A DNA stretch of 64,000 nucleotides. Origin: Roseobacter sp. MED193 (lineage in GTDB: Bacteria; Pseudomonadota; Alphaproteobacteria; Rhodobacterales; Rhodobacteraceae). A program made the position numbers and the translations under genes. This document shows, in pieces, positions 32,989-42,281 of this stretch. The stretch lies in assembly GCF_000152965.1 (NCBI RefSeq), contig NZ_CH902583.1:631676-695675 (forward strand), in the 5' to 3' direction. Positions within the stretch are counted from its first letter, which is position 1. Every line of letters starts with the position of its first letter. A model generated the notes under the pieces. It did not search any database, had not been told where the DNA came from, and saw nothing but the letters and a program-made list of their open reading frames with translations.

Positions 32989-33327
32989 ATGCTGATCTAT
33001 AAAATCTTCCGCGCCGATGAATGGTCGGCCCTCCAGTCCCAAGGGGAAACCCTTGGCGCGCCCATCGACCTGAGCGATGGTTTCATTCACTTCTCAACGG
33101 CCACCCAGGCCGCCGAGACCGCGGCCAAGCATTTTGCCAATGTTGACGGGCTCTTTTTGCTGGCGGTCAAGGCTGAGAGCCTGGGAGAGGCGTTGAAATG
33201 GGAGGTCTCCCGCGGGGGGGCGGATTTCCCCCATCTTTACCGTAAGCTGCTGCTCTCAGAGGTGCTTTGGTCAAAGCCGCTGCCCCTGGTCAACGGAGTG
33301 CACCAGTTCCCAAAGGACATGGCATGA
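32989..33327 (+). CDS. DUF952 family protein
   Basis: The 112-aa soluble protein matches DUF952: it opens MLIYKIFRADEW and contains LSDGFIHFSTATQAAETAAKHF, with FPHLYRKL later. The fold is related to phage and ADP-ribosyl-binding domains but no activity is established. The 218 bases upstream, divergent from the 5'-nucleotidase gene, hold the promoter region with nothing distinct. The stop overlaps the DUF1330 gene by ATGA, starting a four-gene coupled run to the ArsC-like gene. Confidence 0.82.
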   Translation: MLIYKIFRADEWSALQSQGETLGAPIDLSDGFIHFSTATQAAETAAKHFANVDGLFLLAVKAESLGEALKWEVSRGGADFPHLYRKLLLSEVLWSKPLPLVNGVHQFPKDMA

Positions 33328-33755
33328 CCCCCTATGTGGATCCCGACGGCCTTCAGTTTTCACAGTTCAAAGCCTTGCCTAGGGACCACCCAATCGAGAT
33401 GCTCAACCTAGTGCGTTTCAAGGCACGCGCTAGCTACCCCGCCACGCATGCCTTGGCCCAGGAAGGGCTGACCGGCGCACAGGCCTATGAGACCTACGGG
33501 CGCGAGAGCGGTCCGATCTTTGCAGGCCTTGGTGGCGAAATAATCTGGCGCGGTGGGTTTGAAACAACCTTGATTGGCCCAGCCGATGAGGTCTGGGACG
33601 AGGTCTTTGTGGCCCGCTACCCGGATGCCCATGCCTTTTTGGCCATGGTCACCAATGCTGATTACCAAAAGGCCGTGGTGCACCGGCAGGCCGCCGTTGC
33701 CACCTCGCGGCTGATCCGCACCCACCCCAGCGATACCGGAGCAACATTCGGATGA
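33324..33755 (+). CDS. DUF1330 family protein (dimeric ferredoxin-like fold)
   Basis: A 143-aa protein with the DUF1330 core: [36 protein letters not shown] and [30 protein letters not shown]. Members have an alpha/beta-barrel dimer fold; function is unknown. It overlaps both neighbours by ATGA and lies directly before pyrD, so it is co-translated with a pyrimidine synthesis gene. Confidence 0.85.
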   Translation: MTPYVDPDGLQFSQFKALPRDHPIEMLNLVRFKARASYPATHALAQEGLTGAQAYETYGRESGPIFAGLGGEIIWRGGFETTLIGPADEVWDEVFVARYPDAHAFLAMVTNADYQKAVVHRQAAVATSRLIRTHPSDTGATFG

Positions 33756-34810
33756 AACTGACCGAAAAACTGGCGCTGAAAGCGCTGCACAGGGTAGATC
33801 CCGAGGTGGCCCATGGGCTGTCGATCAAGGCCCTGACATCAGGCATGACCCCGACCCCTGGCCCCGTGACCTCCGCGCGGCTGGAATGTGAGATCGCAGG
33901 TATTGCCCTGCCCAATCCCGTTGGCCTCGCCGCCGGCTTTGACAAGAACGCCGAGGCGCTGAGGCCGCTGTCGCAAGCAGGGTTTGGCTTCATCGAGGTC
34001 GGCGCCGCCACGCCGCGCGCACAGCCTGGCAACCCAAAACCGCGCTTGTTCCGGTTGAGCGAGGACCGCGCCGCGATCAACCGCTTTGGCTTTAACAATG
34101 AGGGAATGGAGGCAATTGGCGCGCGACTGTCCAAACGCCCCAAAGATGCGGTCATCGGGCTAAACCTTGGCGCCAATAAGGACAGCGATGACCGGGCCGC
34201 AGATTTCGCCCGTGTGTTGGCCCATTGCGGCGCACATCTGGATTTTGCCACCGTCAATGTCTCCTCGCCCAACACCGAAAAACTGCGTGACCTGCAGGGC
34301 AAGGCAGCACTTTCAGCGCTGCTTAGTGGCGTCATTGCAACCCGTGATGGCCTGCAAAAACGCGTGCCGGTTTTCCTGAAGATCGCTCCAGATCTGGATC
34401 GGGCGGGAATTGAAGATATTGCCGCCGTAGCGCTGGAAACTGGCATTGATGCGGTGATTGCCACCAATACCACCCTATCGCGCGAAGGGCTGCAAAGCGC
34501 CCATCGCGACGAGGCGGGTGGCCTGTCTGGTGCGCCACTATTTGAAAAATCAACCCGGGTTCTGGCCCAGCTTTCCGAACTGTTGGATGGTCGGGTGCCA
34601 CTGGTGGGGGTTGGCGGTATTTCAGATGCGCAACAGGCCTATGCCAAGATCTGCGCTGGGGCCTCGGCGGTGCAGCTTTATACTGCTATGGTCTATCAAG
34701 GATTGTCCCTAGGCAGCGAAATCGCTCAAGGGCTCGATCAACTGCTGGCCAAGGACGGCCATGAGAGTGTCGCAGCTGCGGTTGGCTCCAAACGTGGGGA
34801 CTGGCTATGA
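33752..34810 (+). CDS. pyrD: Dihydroorotate dehydrogenase (quinone), class 2
   Basis: PyrD oxidises dihydroorotate to orotate in pyrimidine synthesis and passes electrons to the quinone pool. The 352-aa length and the N-terminal helical extension (about residues 1-45) mark the membrane-associated class 2. FMN-site blocks are [38 protein letters not shown] (catalytic Ser) and [26 protein letters not shown]. It overlaps the DUF1330 gene and the ArsC-like gene by ATGA. Confidence 0.95.
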   Translation: MKLTEKLALKALHRVDPEVAHGLSIKALTSGMTPTPGPVTSARLECEIAGIALPNPVGLAAGFDKNAEALRPLSQAGFGFIEVGAATPRAQPGNPKPRLFRLSEDRAAINRFGFNNEGMEAIGARLSKRPKDAVIGLNLGANKDSDDRAADFARVLAHCGAHLDFATVNVSSPNTEKLRDLQGKAALSALLSGVIATRDGLQKRVPVFLKIAPDLDRAGIEDIAAVALETGIDAVIATNTTLSREGLQSAHRDEAGGLSGAPLFEKSTRVLAQLSELLDGRVPLVGVGGISDAQQAYAKICAGASAVQLYTAMVYQGLSLGSEIAQGLDQLLAKDGHESVAAAVGSKRGDWL

Positions 34811-35148
34811 TCACCTATTGGCATAATCCACGCTGCTCCAAGTCCCGCGCCGGGCTGGCGCTGTTTGAGGAAAAGGGCGTTACGCCAGAACTGCGCCTCT
34901 ATCTGCAGGACAGCCCAAGCCTAGAGGAGCTGCAAGCCGCCCAAGCTGCGCTTGGGCTGCCGGTGATCGAAATGATGCGCAGCGGCGAAAAGATCTTTAA
35001 GGAGCTGGGTCTACACAAGGAAAGCCCAGAGGCGGATCTGCTGACGGCTATGGTGGATCACCCCATCTTGATCGAACGCCCTCTCGCCATCAAAGGAAAT
35101 AAGGCCGTGATCGGCCGCCCAACCGAGGCGCTTTCGGCGCTGCTTTGA
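34807..35148 (+). CDS. ArsC/Spx-family (arsenate reductase-like) protein
   Basis: The 113-aa protein has the ArsC thioredoxin-fold pattern with Cys12 in [20 protein letters not shown], the downstream basic site, and the C-terminal segment [21 protein letters not shown]. It resembles YfgD-type glutaredoxin-dependent arsenate reductases. There is no arsenite exporter or ArsR-type partner nearby, so a role in arsenic resistance is not supported by context. It is the last gene of the coupled run starting at the DUF952 gene. Confidence 0.85.
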   Translation: MITYWHNPRCSKSRAGLALFEEKGVTPELRLYLQDSPSLEELQAAQAALGLPVIEMMRSGEKIFKELGLHKESPEADLLTAMVDHPILIERPLAIKGNKAVIGRPTEALSALL

Positions 35149-35156
35149 CCCCGCGG

Positions 35157-36476
35157 CTAGCGCGCTACCCTGGCTTCCAAGCCGGGGTAGCGCAGCCCCA
35201 GCGTCAACCCGCGGGCCACATTCAGCACCACCAGTGCGACCCAAAGCCCATGATTGCCCAGGAGCGGCACCAAAGCCACAAGTGTCAGGACATAGATCGC
35301 CACTGATTGTATCATGGCGATACGCATGTCGCGGGTCCAGGTGGCACCGATATAGATGCCATCATACATATAGCTGGCCAGTGAAATGATTGGCAGCGCG
35401 GCGGCCCAGATCAGATAGTCGCGGGCCTCCTGCCTGACCTCGGGTGATGTGGCCATCAGATCAATCAGGTAGGGTCCGCCCAGGGCAAATCCGGCCGCCA
35501 ATAGCACCGCACAGCCCAGGCCCCATTGCGCGGATATCCAGGCGGCGCGGCGCAGGTTGGACCGGTTCTTCGCTCCGATTGCCGCCCCCACCAGCGCCTC
35601 CGCCGAGAAGGCAAACCCGTCCAGCGCAAAGGCGGTGATCTCGACAAATTGCAACAACACCTGATTGGCCGCCAGGGTCACATCGCCGAACTTGGCGCCA
35701 ATAAAGAGAAAGGTGGTGAAGGAGCCCGTCAGCAGCACCGAGCGCACCATGATATCGCCATTGACCTGCGCCATGCGGCGGATCCGCTTTGGATCAAAAA
35801 CCCGAGGCCAGTCGCACCATTGTCTGCCAGCAAAGGCCGCACGGCACAGCCAAAGCCCCAACAGCACACCACTCCACTCGGCGATGAGGGTCGCTATGGC
35901 GACACCTTCGACGCCCCAGCCCAGGCCCAGCACAAACCACAGATCCAGAATGATATTCAGCCCATTCATCCAGATCTGTAACACAAAGACGCCGCGGGTA
36001 TTCTCCACCGCAATCAGCCAGCCCGTAACGGCATAAAGCGCAATGGTCGCAGGCGCGCCCCAGATGCGGATCTGCAGATAGCTGCGTGCCAGGCTTTCGA
36101 CCTCGGCACTGGTGGGGGCCAATTGAAAAGCGCCCCAAAACAACAGCCCCTGCAACAGGATAAAGCTCACTCCTGCGGCGGCGGCCAGCAGCACAGCGCG
36201 CATCAAGAGGGCACCGCTTTCGGCCACATCCCCAGCGCCCCGCGCCTGGGCCACCAGCCCGGTGGTGCCCATGCGCAGAAACCCAAAAATGAAGTAGAGC
36301 GTCGCCAGGATCACCGCGCCGATGCCTACAGCACCAATGGGCGCAGCGGTGCCCATTTGACCCACAACGCCCGTATCTACCGCGCCCAGAATGGGCACCG
36401 TCGCATTGGACAGCACGATCGGGACAGCGATCTTAAGCACCCGCGCATGGGTGATCTCTGCCTGCATCTCGGACAT
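35157..36476 (-). CDS. MATE family efflux transporter (DinF-like)
   Basis: The 439-aa inner-membrane protein has about twelve transmembrane segments in two halves. The first helix contains KIAVPIVLSNATVPILGAVDTGVVGQ, a DinF-subfamily pattern with the conserved Asp. MATE proteins export drugs or metabolites with Na+ or H+ antiport. It is convergent with the ArsC-like gene (8-base gap), so they may share an end. Confidence 0.9.
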   Translation of the reverse strand: MSEMQAEITHARVLKIAVPIVLSNATVPILGAVDTGVVGQMGTAAPIGAVGIGAVILATLYFIFGFLRMGTTGLVAQARGAGDVAESGALLMRAVLLAAAAGVSFILLQGLLFWGAFQLAPTSAEVESLARSYLQIRIWGAPATIALYAVTGWLIAVENTRGVFVLQIWMNGLNIILDLWFVLGLGWGVEGVAIATLIAEWSGVLLGLWLCRAAFAGRQWCDWPRVFDPKRIRRMAQVNGDIMVRSVLLTGSFTTFLFIGAKFGDVTLAANQVLLQFVEITAFALDGFAFSAEALVGAAIGAKNRSNLRRAAWISAQWGLGCAVLLAAGFALGGPYLIDLMATSPEVRQEARDYLIWAAALPIISLASYMYDGIYIGATWTRDMRIAMIQSVAIYVLTLVALVPLLGNHGLWVALVVLNVARGLTLGLRYPGLEARVAR

Positions 36477-36544
36477 GGGCGGGTCTCTTTCTATCTCGCC
36501 TCAGGCCCTCTGGCGTGTCCAAAAAGCCTAAGAATTCACCTCGC

Positions 36545-37060
36545 TCAGCTCTTGTCTCCGTCCTGTGGCATCAGGAAATGGCCTGAGGCTTGGGCAAAGA
36601 GCTTATCCTTGTGATCCTGCCAGGCCTCGACATGAACCGAAGCATAGCGCCGCCCAGCGCGGCTGATGGTGGCGCGGGCATAGGCATCGCGCGGCAAGCC
36701 TGAGCGCAGGTAGTCGACGGTGAAATCAATGGTCTTGGGCTGGCGTGGCAGTATTCCCTTGGCCATCTCATCGGGATCCAGGGCGCCGCTTTCAATGCGT
36801 TCCCACAGATGCGACCAGTTCAGCGTTATCACCGCAGTGATTTCCAGAAAGGCCGCTGTCACCCCCCCGTGAATCGCTGGAAGGAAGGGGTTGCCGATAT
36901 GTTTCTCGCTGAAATTCAATTGCGCGGTCAGCTCATCACCGCGCCGGTCAAAGCTGACATTGAGAAACTGAATGTAGGGCACGGAGTCCAACAGCGCCTT
37001 CAGAGCGGCATCGCGACGCTGCTTGACCACCTGGATATGTTCGGGACGGGGGCGGCTCAA
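36545..37060 (-). CDS. PaaI/hotdog-fold thioesterase, second of a pair
   Basis: A 171-aa hotdog-fold protein of the PaaI type: LPAIHGGVTAAFLEITAVITL is the central helix segment, with the catalytic acidic residue at Glu in LEIT. Compared with its partner it has an N-terminal extension of about 30 residues. It overlaps the upstream paralogue by ATGA, so the two may form a heteromeric enzyme. Likely substrate is an acyl-CoA; the neighbouring beta-oxidation genes fit that. Confidence 0.85.
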   Translation of the reverse strand: MSRPRPEHIQVVKQRRDAALKALLDSVPYIQFLNVSFDRRGDELTAQLNFSEKHIGNPFLPAIHGGVTAAFLEITAVITLNWSHLWERIESGALDPDEMAKGILPRQPKTIDFTVDYLRSGLPRDAYARATISRAGRRYASVHVEAWQDHKDKLFAQASGHFLMPQDGDKS

Positions 37061-37479
37061 AATCCATTCTCCACTGTGAAGGCACCAGAGGCAGTGGCCA
37101 CGGGCCGGTCGGCATCATCATCCATGGCTACCGCCCTGACAAAGGCCACATTACGGGTAATATGATGGCAGGTGGCGCGGGTGGTTATGGTCTGCCCCGG
37201 AGTTGCAGCACGCATATAATCAATCCTAAGGTCAATTGTTGCGGTTCCACCTGGTGCGTCTGGATGACACATCACAGCCGCACCACAGCAGGTATCCATC
37301 AGGGCCGATACCGCACCACCAGCGATCACTCCGCTCTGCGGATCCCCAATAAGCTTCGTATCGTAAGGCATTGAAATAAGTGCCGTTCCATCGCCAATCT
37401 CTTCGAGCACCATACCCAGCTCCTGAGCATGGGGAATGGCCTGTATGAACTGGCGGGCGAGTTTGGTCTTATCTGCCAT
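37057..37479 (-). CDS. PaaI/hotdog-fold thioesterase, first of a pair
   Basis: This 140-aa hotdog protein has the PaaI-type central helix SGVIAGGAVSALMDTCCGAAV, with Asp in the catalytic position, and the strand ATIDLRIDYMRAATPG. It is divergent from the first MerR gene (141-base region) and coupled to the next thioesterase gene. Such enzymes hydrolyse or proofread acyl-CoA intermediates. Confidence 0.87.
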   Translation of the reverse strand: MADKTKLARQFIQAIPHAQELGMVLEEIGDGTALISMPYDTKLIGDPQSGVIAGGAVSALMDTCCGAAVMCHPDAPGGTATIDLRIDYMRAATPGQTITTRATCHHITRNVAFVRAVAMDDDADRPVATASGAFTVENGF

Positions 37480-37572
37480 ATGGCTGTTTCCTGTTTTGGC
37501 TTGGCCCTATTTGTGGCCCTGCCCGAAATAAAGAGCAAGCCCACAACACGCTGGTTGATTGCACTGGGTGGT

Positions 37573-37594
37573 TGCACTGGTCAATCCAAGTGCA
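37573..37594. promoter_or_regulatory. Candidate MerR operator between the thioesterase and merR genes
   Basis: TGCACT and AGTGCA are inverted around a 10-base spacer that itself has GG...CC symmetry. A TTGCACTGG direct repeat (37559-37567 and 37572-37580) overlaps the left arm. The site lies 27 bases before the first MerR gene, where autoregulation or control of the divergent thioesterases would act. Confidence 0.45.
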
Positions 37595-37620
37595 TAGGTT
37601 GCGCGCAAGGGAGATGATGG

Positions 37621-37989
37621 ATGACCGAAGCAAGATTGTCATTCAAGGAAATGTGTGCAGCGTTCGACGTTACGCCGCGAACCTTGCGTTACTATGAATA
37701 TATTGAACTGCTGAAACCAGACCGCGAAGGGCGGTCCCGGTTTTACGGTGCCCGTGAGCGAGCCCGCATGAAACTGATTCTGCGCGGGCGCCGATTCGGC
37801 TTTCAGCTGGAAGAAATCCGGCAATGGCTGTTGATATATGAAAACGAAGGCAACCAGGCTCAGATGCAGGCCTTTATCGAGATGGCCGATCGCCAGATGG
37901 GGGAGCTGCAAAAGCAGCGCGAACAACTGGATGAAGCACTGGATGAGCTGGGCAGCCTACGCGCAACCACACATAGCCTTTTGAAGTAG
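37621..37989 (+). CDS. MerR-family regulator 1
   Basis: A 122-aa protein with an N-terminal MerR helix-turn-helix and wing (FKEMCAAFDVTPRTLRYYE, then LILRGRRFGFQLEEIRQWL) and a short C-terminal coiled coil (about 80-115). There are no C-terminal cysteines, so metal sensing is unlikely; the effector may be an acyl-CoA, as in the LiuR-like group of MerR proteins. GGGAG lies seven bases before the start. A strong terminator follows, so it is a single-gene unit. Confidence 0.87.
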   Translation: MTEARLSFKEMCAAFDVTPRTLRYYEYIELLKPDREGRSRFYGARERARMKLILRGRRFGFQLEEIRQWLLIYENEGNQAQMQAFIEMADRQMGELQKQREQLDEALDELGSLRATTHSLLK

Positions 37990-38014
37990 ACACAAAGAGC
38001 ACTTGAGAAAATCC

Positions 38015-38052
38015 AATATGGCCCAATCTGCATCCGCAGGCTGGGCCATATT
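38015..38052 (+). terminator. Terminator after MerR gene 1
   Basis: AATATGGCCCA and TGGGCCATATT form a perfect 11-bp stem, with an inner CTG/CAG pairing in the loop, followed by TCTATG. The stem is strong; the T-tract is short. Confidence 0.75.
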
Positions 38053-38174
38053 TCTATGTCAGGCCGTAACCTGCGCTCTACATCATCCCAGAAGAAGGCA
38101 AAATTCCCCCATCAGCGGCACAGGATCGACGCCTGGGGGATCCGTATCTGATCGCCAAATCCCGGTGACAGTTA

Positions 38175-38194
38175 CGTCACTTAAAAAAGTGACG
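38175..38194. promoter_or_regulatory. Palindrome CGTCACTT-AAAA-AAGTGACG before MerR gene 2
   Basis: A perfect 8-bp inverted repeat with an AAAA centre lies about 115 bases before MerR gene 2. It has the size and symmetry of a dimer operator. It sits in the 320-base gap between the two merR genes, after the terminator of the first. Confidence 0.45.
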
Positions 38195-38205
38195 CCGCGT
38201 TCAGC

Positions 38206-38221
38206 TTACGTAAACGTCAAG
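38206..38221. promoter_or_regulatory. ACGT-N2-ACGT site before MerR gene 2
   Basis: TTACGTAAACGTCAAG contains a symmetric ACGT-AA-ACGT core with TT/AA outer bases. This resembles sites described for LiuR-type MerR regulators of branched-chain and fatty acid degradation. It lies about 88 bases upstream of MerR gene 2 and the acyl-CoA dehydrogenase operon. Confidence 0.4.
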
Positions 38222-38308
38222 AGAATGTTGTAAACTCTCCAAGACCATCCCAGCTAGGGGTCACACCCAGATCAGATGCTGCCTCATGGCCGACAAAGAG
38301 TGACGACG

Positions 38309-38722
38309 ATGACAGAGACAACCGAAGAAGAGACCAAATCAATCCGCGAGATGTGTGACGCCTTTGGGGTCACCCCGCGCACCCTGCGTTTTTACGAAGC
38401 CAAGGAACTGCTGTTTCCTCAGCGCGATGGCCAAAAGCGGCTGTTCACCAAACGAGATGGCGCTCGGCTCAAGCTCATTCTGCGCGGCAAGCGCTTTGGC
38501 TTTAGCCTAGAAGAGATACGCCAGCTGTTGGATCTCTATCATATTGGCGATCAGCAAATCACCCAACTGTCGCGCACCTATGAAATCGCCTGTGACCGGC
38601 TGGATGACATGGTGCGTCAACGCGACGAGCTAAACGAGGCAATCGAAGAGCTTCAGGATCAGCTGAAATGGGGCGAAAAAGTCATCGCCTCCATGAAAAC
38701 CGAACAGAAGGCCGCAGAATAG
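38309..38722 (+). CDS. MerR-family regulator 2, likely beta-oxidation regulator
   Basis: The 137-aa protein is a paralogue of MerR regulator 1 (both share the pattern MC.AF.VTPRTLR.YE and LILRG.RFGF.LEEIR). It has an HTH at about 10-75 and a coiled coil at about 85-135. The ATG at 38309 is chosen because the family HTH starts shortly after it and AGAG precedes it. The acyl-CoA dehydrogenase gene follows after 75 bases in the same direction, which makes this the best candidate for control of the operon. Confidence 0.87.
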   Translation: MTETTEEETKSIREMCDAFGVTPRTLRFYEAKELLFPQRDGQKRLFTKRDGARLKLILRGKRFGFSLEEIRQLLDLYHIGDQQITQLSRTYEIACDRLDDMVRQRDELNEAIEELQDQLKWGEKVIASMKTEQKAAE

Positions 38723-38797
38723 CGACCGACCCTCCCCCCTACGCTGCGAGCCCTATAGGGCAGCAGCCATCAAGAACACCTACCAACGAGGACCGCG

Positions 38798-40579
38798 ATG
38801 CCAGTCTATACAGCCCCCACCAAAGACACCCAGTTCATCCTGCATGACGTCTTGAAAGTCTCTGAGGCCGCCACCCCCGGCTATGAGGACCTGGAGCGCG
38901 ACTTTACCGCCGCCATTCTGGAAGAGGCGGGCAAGATCAGCTCCGAAGTGCTGCATCCCTTGAACACTGTTGGCGATCAGGAAGGCTGCAAGCTGGAAAA
39001 CGGCCTGGTCTCGACCCCCACCGGGTTCAAGGCGGCGTTTGAGCAAGTCAAAGAAGGCGGCTGGACCGGGCTGGACATGCCCGAGCAATACGGTGGTCAG
39101 AACATGCCCTATGTGCTGGGCACTGCCGTGGGTGAGATGTTCTCTTCGGCCAACCAGGCCTTTGTGATGTACCAGGGTCTGACCCATGGCGCTGCCGCGG
39201 CGATCCTGGCCCATGGCACCGACCAGCAGAAAGACACCTATCTGCCCAAAATGGTCTCTTGCGAGTGGACCGGCACCATGAACCTGACCGAACCGCATTG
39301 CGGTACCGATCTCGGGCTCATGCGCACCAAGGCGGAGCCTCAGGACGACGGCAGCTATAAGGTCTCTGGCCAGAAGATCTTTATCTCGGCAGGCGACCAC
39401 GACATGGCCGACAACATCATCCACTTGGTCTTGGCCAAGATCCCTGGCGGCCCGGACGGCATCAAAGGCGTGTCGCTGTTCATCGTGCCCAAATTTGTGC
39501 TCAACGAAGATGGCACACCCGGCCCGCGCAATGGGGTCTCTGTCGGCAACATCGAAAAGAAGATGGGCATCCACGGCAATTCCACCTGCGTGATGAACTA
39601 TGACGAGGCCACCGGCTATCTGCTGGGCGATGCCCATAAAGGCATGCGCGCCATGTTCACCATGATGAACGAAGCCCGTCTGGGTGTCGGCATGCAGGGC
39701 GTGTCCCAGGCCGAAGCCGCCTATCAAAACGCGGTTGAATACGCCAAGGACCGCCTGCAGGGCCGCGATGTGACCGGTGTGAAAAACCCCGATGGCCCCG
39801 CTGATCCGCTGATCGTGCACCCGGATATCCGTCGCAGCCTGATGGATCAGAAAAGCTTTGTCGAAGGGGGCCGTGCCTTCCTTCTGTGGGGCTCCACCAT
39901 GATCGACCAAGCCCACCGCGACGGCAACAAAGACGCAGACGGTCTGGTCTCCCTGCTCACCCCGGTAATCAAGGGCTTCCTCTCGGATGAGGGCTACGAC
40001 ATGACCGTAAAGGCCCAACAGGTCTATGGTGGTCACGGCTATATCGAAGAGCATGGCATGAGCCAGTACACCCGTGACGCCCGTATCGCCCAGATCTATG
40101 AAGGTGCCAACGGTGTTCAGGCGCTGGATCTGGTCGGTCGCAAGCTGGCCGTGGATGGCGGCAAGCATCTGATGGGCTTCTTTGAGCTGGTGAAATCCTT
40201 CTGCAAGGACAACGCCGAGCTGAATGAGGATTACACCAAGAGCTTCATCGCCCCGCTGAAAGCGGCGTCAAAAGACCTGCAGGCGGCGTCGATGTATTTC
40301 ATGCAAAATGGCATGAAAAACCCCAATAATGCCCTGTCCGGCTCCTATGACTTCATGCATATGTTTGGCCATGTCTGCCTGGGCCTGATGTGGGCGCAGA
40401 TGGGCAAAGCTGCAATCGAAGCCCTTGACGCTGGGGCCGCTGACGCGGCGTTCTATGAGACAAAAATCGCCACTGGCCGGTACTATATGGCACGGAGGCT
40501 GCCCGCCACCAAACTGCACCTTGCCCGGATCGAGACCGGCGCGGATACAGTCATGGCTCTGGATGCGGCAAGCTTCTGA
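38798..40579 (+). CDS. Long-form acyl-CoA dehydrogenase (FadE/DmdC-like)
   Basis: The 593-aa flavoenzyme introduces a trans-2 double bond into an acyl-CoA. It is of the long form, with an extra C-terminal domain (about 460-593). Family blocks are [22 protein letters not shown], the FAD region around [12 protein letters not shown], and [21 protein letters not shown]. The same form includes DmdC, the 3-methylmercaptopropionyl-CoA dehydrogenase of marine roseobacters, so a role in DMSP breakdown is possible but not separable from fatty acid oxidation by sequence alone. AGGA precedes the start. Confidence 0.9.
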   Translation: MPVYTAPTKDTQFILHDVLKVSEAATPGYEDLERDFTAAILEEAGKISSEVLHPLNTVGDQEGCKLENGLVSTPTGFKAAFEQVKEGGWTGLDMPEQYGGQNMPYVLGTAVGEMFSSANQAFVMYQGLTHGAAAAILAHGTDQQKDTYLPKMVSCEWTGTMNLTEPHCGTDLGLMRTKAEPQDDGSYKVSGQKIFISAGDHDMADNIIHLVLAKIPGGPDGIKGVSLFIVPKFVLNEDGTPGPRNGVSVGNIEKKMGIHGNSTCVMNYDEATGYLLGDAHKGMRAMFTMMNEARLGVGMQGVSQAEAAYQNAVEYAKDRLQGRDVTGVKNPDGPADPLIVHPDIRRSLMDQKSFVEGGRAFLLWGSTMIDQAHRDGNKDADGLVSLLTPVIKGFLSDEGYDMTVKAQQVYGGHGYIEEHGMSQYTRDARIAQIYEGANGVQALDLVGRKLAVDGGKHLMGFFELVKSFCKDNAELNEDYTKSFIAPLKAASKDLQAASMYFMQNGMKNPNNALSGSYDFMHMFGHVCLGLMWAQMGKAAIEALDAGAADAAFYETKIATGRYYMARRLPATKLHLARIETGADTVMALDAASF

Positions 40580-40594
40580 TCTATGTAGACAACA

Positions 40595-40629
40595 CCGGGC
40601 CTCCCCTGACTCATGGCAGGGGGTGCCCG
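40595..40629 (+). other. Intra-operon hairpin after the acyl-CoA dehydrogenase gene
   Basis: CGGGC-CT-CCCCTG pairs with CAGGGG-GT-GCCCG across an eight-base loop, 16 bases after the stop. No T-tract follows. It may stabilise the upstream mRNA or partly reduce read-through into the next genes. Confidence 0.5.
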
Positions 40630-40672
40630 ATCCGGTCCGGGGCTTTGACCAACTGTAAGCAAGGAGCCTCCC

Positions 40673-40885
40673 ATGCCAAAACGCTTTCGCCTCACCCGCC
40701 GTTTTCCCGTCGCCATGACAGAGGATGGCTTTCGCAGGTTGAAACGCTTTGCTGCTGAGGCCGGACTGGACGAAGGCGAAGCCCTGTCATTTCTGTTCGA
40801 GAACTTCGACAGCGTGACGGACCAAGACAATCTCGGCCACCGGCTGCGCCTGTTCAACAGCGCGCTGGAGGACCGCAAAAGATAA
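40673..40885 (+). CDS. Small unknown protein (70 aa) in the beta-oxidation operon
   Basis: A 70-aa basic-then-acidic protein starting [20 protein letters not shown], with a perfect AAGGAG ribosome site seven bases before the ATG. It has no membrane segment or cysteine. The N-terminal beta-like segment and following helices resemble a small ribbon-helix-helix-type or partner protein, but this is weak. Its place between two acyl-CoA dehydrogenase genes, with only about 45-95 bases on either side, supports expression. Function not recognised. Confidence 0.65.
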   Translation: MPKRFRLTRRFPVAMTEDGFRRLKRFAAEAGLDEGEALSFLFENFDSVTDQDNLGHRLRLFNSALEDRKR

Positions 40886-40928
40886 AGGCCCGGCGCACGA
40901 CACGCCAAACGCGGCCAAAGGGAGCAAC

Positions 40929-42080
40929 ATGACGATCGAGACACGTTCCGCCTGGATGACTGACGAGCACCAGATGCTTGCTGATATGACAGCACAGTTC
41001 ATCACCAATGAATGGATGCCCAAGTATGAGACCTGGCGCAAACAGGGCATGATGGACCGTGACACCTGGAACCAAGCCGGTGACTTGGGCCTGCTCTGCC
41101 CCTCCATCCCCGAAGAATACGGCGGTGTTGGCGGCGATTTTGGCCATGAAGCCGCCATCCTGATCGAAGGCAGCCGCGCCAATCTGGCCAGCTGGGGCCA
41201 CGGCATTCATTCCGGCATCGTCGCCCACTACATTCTGGAATACGGCACTGAGGAGCAAAAAAAGCGCTGGCTGCCCAAAATGATCAGCGGCGAGCTGGTC
41301 GGAGCGCTGGCCATGACCGAACCCTCCACCGGCTCAGATGTGCAACGGATCAAGACCAAGGCAATCCGCGATGGCAATGCCTATCGCCTGTCGGGTCAAA
41401 AAACCTTTATCACCAACGGTCAGCACGCCAACCTGATCCTGGTTGCCGCCAAAACCGATCCCAGTCTTGGCTCCAAAGGCGTATCCCTTGTCGCCCTGGA
41501 AACCGATGGGGCAGAAGGTTTCGCACGCGGCCGTAACCTGGAAAAGGTTGGGATGCACGCGGCGGATACCTCTGAGCTGTTCTTTGATAATGTTGAGATC
41601 CCGCCGGAAAACATCCTAGGCCAGGAAGAGGGCAAGGGCTTTTATCAGATGATGCAGCAGTTGCCACAGGAACGTCTGATCATCGCCTGCGGGGCGGTTG
41701 GCGCCATGGAAGGCGCGGTTGCCCGCACCATTGCATACTGCAAAGAACGCGAAGCCTTTGGCGGTCCCCTGACCCAGTTTCAGAACACCCGGTTCAAACT
41801 GGTGGAATGCCTGACAAAAACCAAGGTCGCGCGGGCCTTTCTGGACGAATGCATGGTGGAACACCTGAAGGATGAATTGACCGTCGAAAAGGCGGCGATG
41901 GCCAAATACTGGATCACCGACACCCAGGGCGAAGTGCTCGACGAATGTCTGCAGATGCACGGAGGCTATGGCTTCATGCAGGAATATGCCGTCGCCGAGA
42001 TGTGGACGGACGCCCGCGTGCAACGCATCTATGGTGGGACGAATGAGATCATGAAAGAATTGATTGGACGGTCCCTGTGA
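40929..42080 (+). CDS. Acyl-CoA dehydrogenase, short form
   Basis: A 383-aa acyl-CoA dehydrogenase of the standard tetrameric form. Blocks include [30 protein letters not shown], the flavin-contact region [18 protein letters not shown], and the C-terminal [40 protein letters not shown], whose EYAV/YGG.NEI pattern matches the long-chain/isovaleryl class. It works at the first step of beta-oxidation. A GGGAGC element lies upstream of the ATG. Confidence 0.93.
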   Translation: MTIETRSAWMTDEHQMLADMTAQFITNEWMPKYETWRKQGMMDRDTWNQAGDLGLLCPSIPEEYGGVGGDFGHEAAILIEGSRANLASWGHGIHSGIVAHYILEYGTEEQKKRWLPKMISGELVGALAMTEPSTGSDVQRIKTKAIRDGNAYRLSGQKTFITNGQHANLILVAAKTDPSLGSKGVSLVALETDGAEGFARGRNLEKVGMHAADTSELFFDNVEIPPENILGQEEGKGFYQMMQQLPQERLIIACGAVGAMEGAVARTIAYCKEREAFGGPLTQFQNTRFKLVECLTKTKVARAFLDECMVEHLKDELTVEKAAMAKYWITDTQGEVLDECLQMHGGYGFMQEYAVAEMWTDARVQRIYGGTNEIMKELIGRSL

Positions 42081-42112
42081 CTCAGCGCCCCATATCACAA
42101 AAGGCACCGTTA

Positions 42113-42148
42113 GGATGCCTCCGGCGGGAATATTTGGAGAAAGATGAT
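42113..42148 (+). repeat. Rhodobacteraceae-type intergenic repeat, copy 1
   Basis: The element GATGCCTCCGGCGGGAATAT followed by TTGGAGAAAGATGAT belongs, from memory, to a motif common in intergenic regions of Rhodobacteraceae. It starts 33 bases after the acyl-CoA dehydrogenase stop. A second, diverged copy in the opposite orientation lies at 42282-42311. Confidence 0.6.
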
Positions 42149-42281
42149 ATCGAAAATGCGTCCCCACCCCCAAGCCTTCGCCAAATGGGCAGGGACGACA
42201 TCACCTTTCGCGGTCATCGGCTTTCCAGCCTGTACCGCCTAGAAAATATAGCACATATTCAACCAAAAGATGTGACCCCTT

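Noticed and set aside
38003-38233. 76-codon open frame between the two MerR genes
   Set aside because: It runs through a terminator hairpin and two palindromic sites, and lacks a ribosome site.
38780-40168. 462-codon open frame on the minus strand
   Set aside because: It lies opposite the acyl-CoA dehydrogenase gene, whose conserved motifs are continuous. The translated product is rich in His, Gly and Ala as expected of an antisense shadow of a GC-rich gene.
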